Source: Anaerolineae bacterium
Lineage (GTDB): Bacteria; Chloroflexota; Anaerolineae; Promineifilales; Promineifilaceae
NCBI GenBank assembly: GCA_023382655.1
Contig: JAHDWK010000007.1
Coordinates: 186,001 to 250,000, forward strand
Reading direction: 5' to 3'
Length of the DNA: 64,000 nt
The position numbers and the translations under genes were made by a program. The notes under the pieces were generated by a model. That model was not told the DNA's origin. It was given only the letters and a program-made list of their open reading frames with translations, and did not search any database. Below are positions 61,351-64,000 of this stretch, piece by piece. Numbering within the stretch: position 1 is the stretch's first letter; every line of letters begins with the position of its first letter.

Positions 61351-61388
61351 AGACCCTTCGGGTTCCCCCAAAACCTGAAGGGTCTTTT
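61351..61388 (+). terminator. Terminator-like hairpin in the proS leader
   Basis: AGACCCTTCGGGTT, loop CCCCCAA, AACCTGAAGGGTCT, then TTTTT. It lies downstream of the proS promoter and 13 bp before the start codon, inside the untranslated leader. It could attenuate proS; it also fits the (A)GACC...GGTT dispersed hairpin type. No T-box sequence is present. Confidence 0.6.
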
Positions 61389-61401
61389 TGGAAGACAATT
61401 A

Positions 61402-62844
61402 ATGGCCGACAAAGACAAACTAATTTCCCGTTCTGAAGATTACAACGAGTGGTACAACTCGCTGGTGCTGAAAGCTGATCTGGCCGATTATGGCCCGGTG
61501 CGCGGCACCATGATCGTCAAACCGTATGGCTGGGCGCTGTGGGAAAACATCCAGGGGGCGCTCGACCGGCGTTTCAAAGCCACCGGCGTGCAAAATGCCG
61601 GTTTCCCCATGTTCATCCCCATGAGCTTCTTGCAAAAAGAGGCACAGCATGTGGAGGGCTTTGCCCCCGAACTGGCGGTGGTGACACATGGTGGTGGGCA
61701 GGAATTGGCCGAGCCGATTGTGGTGCGTCCCACTTCGGAGACGATGATCGGCCATGCTTATGCCAATTGGGTGCAAAGTTACCGTGACCTGCCCATCCTC
61801 ATTAACCTGTGGAACAGTGTGGTGCGTTGGGAACTACGCACCAAATTGTTCTTGCGCACGTTGGAATTTTTCTGGCAGGAAGGGCACACCGCGCACGCCA
61901 CCGCTGCCGAAGCGGACGAGCGCACTCGGATGATGCTGGATGTGTATACAGATTTTGCCGTGAATGAAGCGGCCGTACCCGTTATTCCTGGCGAAAAGTC
62001 GGCGCTGGAACGCTTTGCCGGGGCCAACGAGACCTTGACCATTGAAGCCATGATGGGTGATGGCAAGGCATTGCAATCGGGCACCTCGCACAATCTGGGG
62101 CAAAACTTTGCCCGGGCGTTTGGCATTCAATATCTGGACACTAACAACGAACTGCAACATTGCTGGACGACTTCCTGGGGACTCAGCACCCGCTTTGTGG
62201 GGGCGATCATTATGACGCACGGGGATGATAATGGGCTGGTGCTGCCGCCCCGGTTAGCGCCCTACCAGGTGGTGATGGTGCCCATTTATCGCCAGGATGA
62301 AGACAAAACGGGCGTCCTCTCCGCCACCAACCGCATCCAACAAGAACTCACCGACGCCGGTGTGCGTGTGAAAGTGGACGACCGCGAAAATCTGACACCG
62401 GGATACAAATTCAACGATTGGGAACTGCGCGGCGTACCGCTGCGCCTGGAAATTGGTCCACGTGATGTAGAAAACAACTCGGCAGCCCTGGCCCGGCGCG
62501 ATGTGCCCGGCAAAGCCGGTAAACAATTTGTCTCGCAGGATGGGCTGGCACATACAGTGACGGCGCTGCTGACCGACATTCAGCAGGCCATGCTGGCCAA
62601 AGCCACCAGATTCCGAGACGAGAACACGCATGATGTGACGAACTACGCGGATTTTAAGACGGCCGTGTCTACTGGCTTTGCCCGTGTCTGGTGGGCGGGC
62701 AGCGACGCTGAGGAAACCCGCGTTAAAGAAGAAACCAAGGCCACCATCCGCTGCTTCCCCCTGGCCCAACCTGGCGGTGAGGGCATTTGTTTTTACACCG
62801 GCCAACCGGCTACCCGCCAGGCCATTTTTGGCCGTGCCTATTAG
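61402..62844 (+). CDS. proS: Prolyl-tRNA synthetase (eukaryote/archaeon-like type, no INS editing domain)
   Basis: 480 residues, class II synthetase that charges tRNA-Pro. VRGTMIVKPYGWALWENIQG (in parts), the class II motif 2 region VVRPTSETMIGHAYANWVQS, FLRTLEFFWQEGHTAHAT, and motif 3 VGAIIMTHGDDNGLVLPPRLAP are present. The C-terminal zinc-like extension ends at ICFYTGQPATRQAIFGRAY. The 480-residue length and lack of the 180-residue insertion mark the archaeal/eukaryotic type. GGAAG precedes the ATG. Confidence 0.96.
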   Translation: MADKDKLISRSEDYNEWYNSLVLKADLADYGPVRGTMIVKPYGWALWENIQGALDRRFKATGVQNAGFPMFIPMSFLQKEAQHVEGFAPELAVVTHGGGQELAEPIVVRPTSETMIGHAYANWVQSYRDLPILINLWNSVVRWELRTKLFLRTLEFFWQEGHTAHATAAEADERTRMMLDVYTDFAVNEAAVPVIPGEKSALERFAGANETLTIEAMMGDGKALQSGTSHNLGQNFARAFGIQYLDTNNELQHCWTTSWGLSTRFVGAIIMTHGDDNGLVLPPRLAPYQVVMVPIYRQDEDKTGVLSATNRIQQELTDAGVRVKVDDRENLTPGYKFNDWELRGVPLRLEIGPRDVENNSAALARRDVPGKAGKQFVSQDGLAHTVTALLTDIQQAMLAKATRFRDENTHDVTNYADFKTAVSTGFARVWWAGSDAEETRVKEETKATIRCFPLAQPGGEGICFYTGQPATRQAIFGRAY

Positions 62845-62846
62845 AA

Positions 62847-62881
62847 GTAATTGGGCAATTGGGTAATTACCCAATTATTCC
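62847..62881. repeat. Heptamer array after proS
   Basis: GTAATTG, GGCAATT, GGGTAAT, TACCCAA, TTATTCC. Self-complementary around GGGTAATTACCC, so it also forms a hairpin between the convergent proS and methyltransferase genes. Units match 43027-43061. Confidence 0.65.
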
Positions 62882-62892
62882 ATCACACTCCT

Positions 62893-63759
62893 TCAATTCT
62901 TTTCCAACACAAGCACATAGTGGTCGCCCCAGCCGCCGGTCAACCGGGCCGTGTGGCGTTCCCACTGGTTCAGGCGGGCAAAGAGACGGGGCCAGCGTTC
63001 CACCAGATGGCCCAGGTAGCTGGGCGGCAGCCACAACCCCAGGCTTTCGGTGTGGGTGTGGCGAAACCAGGGAGCAAATTCCCGGCGCAACCGCCACGCT
63101 GATGGATACCAGATGGGGATAGGGCGGTTGCCAATGGTGGCGGGGGCAGAGGTGTGAGAACGGCGCACGGCCGTACCCCATTCCCCATGCAGCAAATGCC
63201 AGCCCACCTCCCAGGGGCACCATGGCCCCATCACTACCAACACCACTTTGCCGCCCGGTTTCACCAGCCTGGCCAGACTCTCCGCCAATGGCCGCCAATC
63301 GCCAATGGTGTTGAGGCCGCCGAAGTTGCTGAATGCGCCGTCGTAACGTGTCATCCGTAATCCGTAATCCGTAATCGGTGATGCGTGATGCGTGATGCGT
63401 GATGCATGATCGGGCTTCCGGCTTCCGGCTTCGGACTTCGGGTTATGCCATGCCACAACATCTTGGAAGGAAAGTGGCACGGCTGTGACCCGATCACTTA
63501 CGTCGGCTTGTTGCGCTTTCACGGCCGTGACCCGCACCATTTCCGCCGAGCCATCGGTCGCCGTTACGAAGATGCCTTGCTGCGCCAGCCAGACGGCATC
63601 TTCACCAGTGCCGCAGGCCAGTTCCAGCACCTGCTGCCCGGCGCTGAATTGCTGCGCCAATACCCGCCACACCCGCTGCCGCAGCAGTTGACCCAGGTGG
63701 GTGTGGGTAAAGTCAGCGTCATAGGTGGGGGCAAAGGCGTCGAAGGCGGAGGGATTCAT
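62893..63759 (-). CDS. Class I SAM-dependent methyltransferase with repeat-derived insert
   Basis: 288 residues from ATG 63759. FDAFAPTYDADFTHTHLG opens the domain; VLELACGTGEDAVWLAQQG is the SAM-binding motif I, then VTATDGSAEMVR (motif II), DGAFSNFGGLNTIGDW and LARLVKPGGKVVLVVMG. The substrate is unknown (methyltransferase-11-type fold). Residues about 105-135 (SEAGSRKPDHASRITHHA...) are encoded by a 13-unit heptamer array and interrupt the domain between its central strands. The frame is open to 63837, but that extension is pure heptamer repeat, so 63759 is preferred. No Shine-Dalgarno sequence. Confidence 0.85.
   Translation of the reverse strand: MNPSAFDAFAPTYDADFTHTHLGQLLRQRVWRVLAQQFSAGQQVLELACGTGEDAVWLAQQGIFVTATDGSAEMVRVTAVKAQQADVSDRVTAVPLSFQDVVAWHNPKSEAGSRKPDHASRITHHASPITDYGLRMTRYDGAFSNFGGLNTIGDWRPLAESLARLVKPGGKVVLVVMGPWCPWEVGWHLLHGEWGTAVRRSHTSAPATIGNRPIPIWYPSAWRLRREFAPWFRHTHTESLGLWLPPSYLGHLVERWPRLFARLNQWERHTARLTGGWGDHYVLVLEKN
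63357..63447. repeat. Thirteen-unit heptamer array inside the methyltransferase gene
   Basis: GTAATCC x2, GTAATCG, GTGATGC x4, ATGATCG, GGCTTCC x2, GGCTTCG, GACTTCG, GGTTATG: 91 bp without a gap. It is read through without a stop on the minus strand. The GTAATCC and GTAATCG units are the same as in the arrays at 50034 and 53195. Confidence 0.9.
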
Positions 63760-63760
63760 A

Positions 63761-63837
63761 GCAGTAAGCAGTAAGCAGTGAGCGGTGGGCAGTGAGCAGT
63801 GAGCGGTACTGCTTATTGCCCACTGCTTACTGCTCAC
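63761..63837. repeat. Eleven-unit heptamer array (GCAGTAA/GCAGTGA/TGCTTAC)
   Basis: GCAGTAA x2, GCAGTGA, GCGGTGG, GCAGTGA x2, GCGGTAC, TGCTTAT, TGCCCAC, TGCTTAC, TGCTCAC. The two halves are complementary (GCAGTAA versus TTACTGC), forming a long imperfect hairpin just upstream of the methyltransferase start. Confidence 0.9.
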
Positions 63838-63846
63838 TTTGTCAAC

Positions 63847-64000
63847 CTACCAGGCATCCGCCGCGCGATCTTCGGCAGGCCAGCCGCGACCGCTGGCGTC
63901 TGACGTGTGGCCGTTTTCGCGTTGGTGTTGGGTCAGGCGCATACCCAAACGGCCCCGTTGGGCGTTGGCAAATAGTTTGCCCAGGTGCAGCGGGTTGCGT
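63847..64000 (-). CDS. C-terminal end of an unidentified gene (partial)
   Basis: An open frame enters from the right window edge and stops at 63847-63849. The 50 visible residues (RNPLHLGKLFANAQRGRLGM, LTQHQRENGHTSDASGRGWP, AEDRAADAW) are Arg/Gly-rich and polar. Codon use fits the neighbours (GGC, CGC, GCC). No family can be named from this fragment. Confidence 0.5.
   Translation of the reverse strand, partial: RNPLHLGKLFANAQRGRLGMRLTQHQRENGHTSDASGRGWPAEDRAADAW

Noticed and set aside
61330..61401. T-box in the proS leader
   Set aside because: No GGTGGNACCGCG sequence; only a hairpin with a T-run is present.
63760..63837. 26-residue N-terminal extension of the methyltransferase frame
   Set aside because: It is written wholly by the 63761-63837 heptamer array and is absent from the family's usual N-terminus; ATG 63759 is adequate.
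63357..63837. Heptamer arrays as a possible CRISPR
   Set aside because: Units are 7 bp and contiguous, without repeat-spacer structure or cas genes nearby.
1..64000. tRNA or rRNA genes
   Set aside because: Scanning by eye for GGTTCGAATC-type T-loops and rRNA core sequences found none; a covariance search would settle this.

Overview
The window looks like chromosomal DNA of a Chloroflexota bacterium (Anaerolineae/Ardenticatenia-type, close in style to Ca. Promineofilum). This is an inference from gene content: moderately high GC, Thr/Pro-rich secreted proteins with a YLP-type hydrophobic motif, tandem Ser/Thr kinases fused to a formylglycine-enzyme-like domain, paired AI-2E-type permeases, and a strongly over-represented palindromic octamer, ACGGCCGT. 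I saw no rRNA, tRNA, CRISPR array, prophage or transposase gene.

Layout. 1-9.8 kb: 3'-truncated lon (minus), an aldehyde dehydrogenase, an endonuclease/exonuclease/phosphatase-fold protein, a secreted Thr/Pro-rich protein, a cyclic-2,3-diphosphoglycerate-synthetase-type P-loop protein, a split ThrE-type exporter and a SPOUT RNA methylase. 9.7-16.6 kb (minus): a signalling block with a death-like-domain membrane protein, a double-kinase/FGE protein and an 810-residue orphan. 16.7-21.1 kb: NarL-type histidine kinase and regulator, then a lipoprotein. 21.3-41.2 kb: a long co-oriented stress/envelope island holding tiny proteins, two stand-alone receiver proteins, two YtxH proteins, YggT-like, CsbD, GlsB/YeaQ and DUF5661 proteins, an FAD/Rieske oxidoreductase, a cupin, a double UspA protein, a 2,873-residue cyclic beta-glucan synthase (NdvB type), two AI-2E-family permeases and an M48 protease. 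41.3-47.2 kb: an AT-rich acyltransferase, a MITE-like repeat, a T-box-controlled valS, a Phd/VapC pair with a frameshifted toxin, and a TauE permease. 47.2-53.2 kb: GH3 glucosidase, then the housekeeping set yqeY-pgpH-ybeY-dgkA. 53.2-64 kb: MBL-rhodanese protein (minus), OmpR/HK pair, a large secreted protein (minus), fumarylacetoacetase (minus), a 64-residue protein (minus), proS, a methyltransferase (minus) and a partial gene (minus).

The most unusual content lies between and inside genes. There are at least eight arrays of 7-bp units resembling cyanobacterial STRRs, one of them inside a methyltransferase reading frame. There are several perfect 27-33 bp hairpins, one of them inserted in frame in the glucan synthase gene. 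A 45-bp element is 42/45 identical upstream of both stress cassettes, with a diverged copy upstream of the lipoprotein gene. The valS leader shows a complete sigma70-type promoter, a T-box sequence and a terminator, but also carries dispersed repeats.

Coordinates were read by eye from the sequence. Family assignments rest on recognised motifs, not on database searches.
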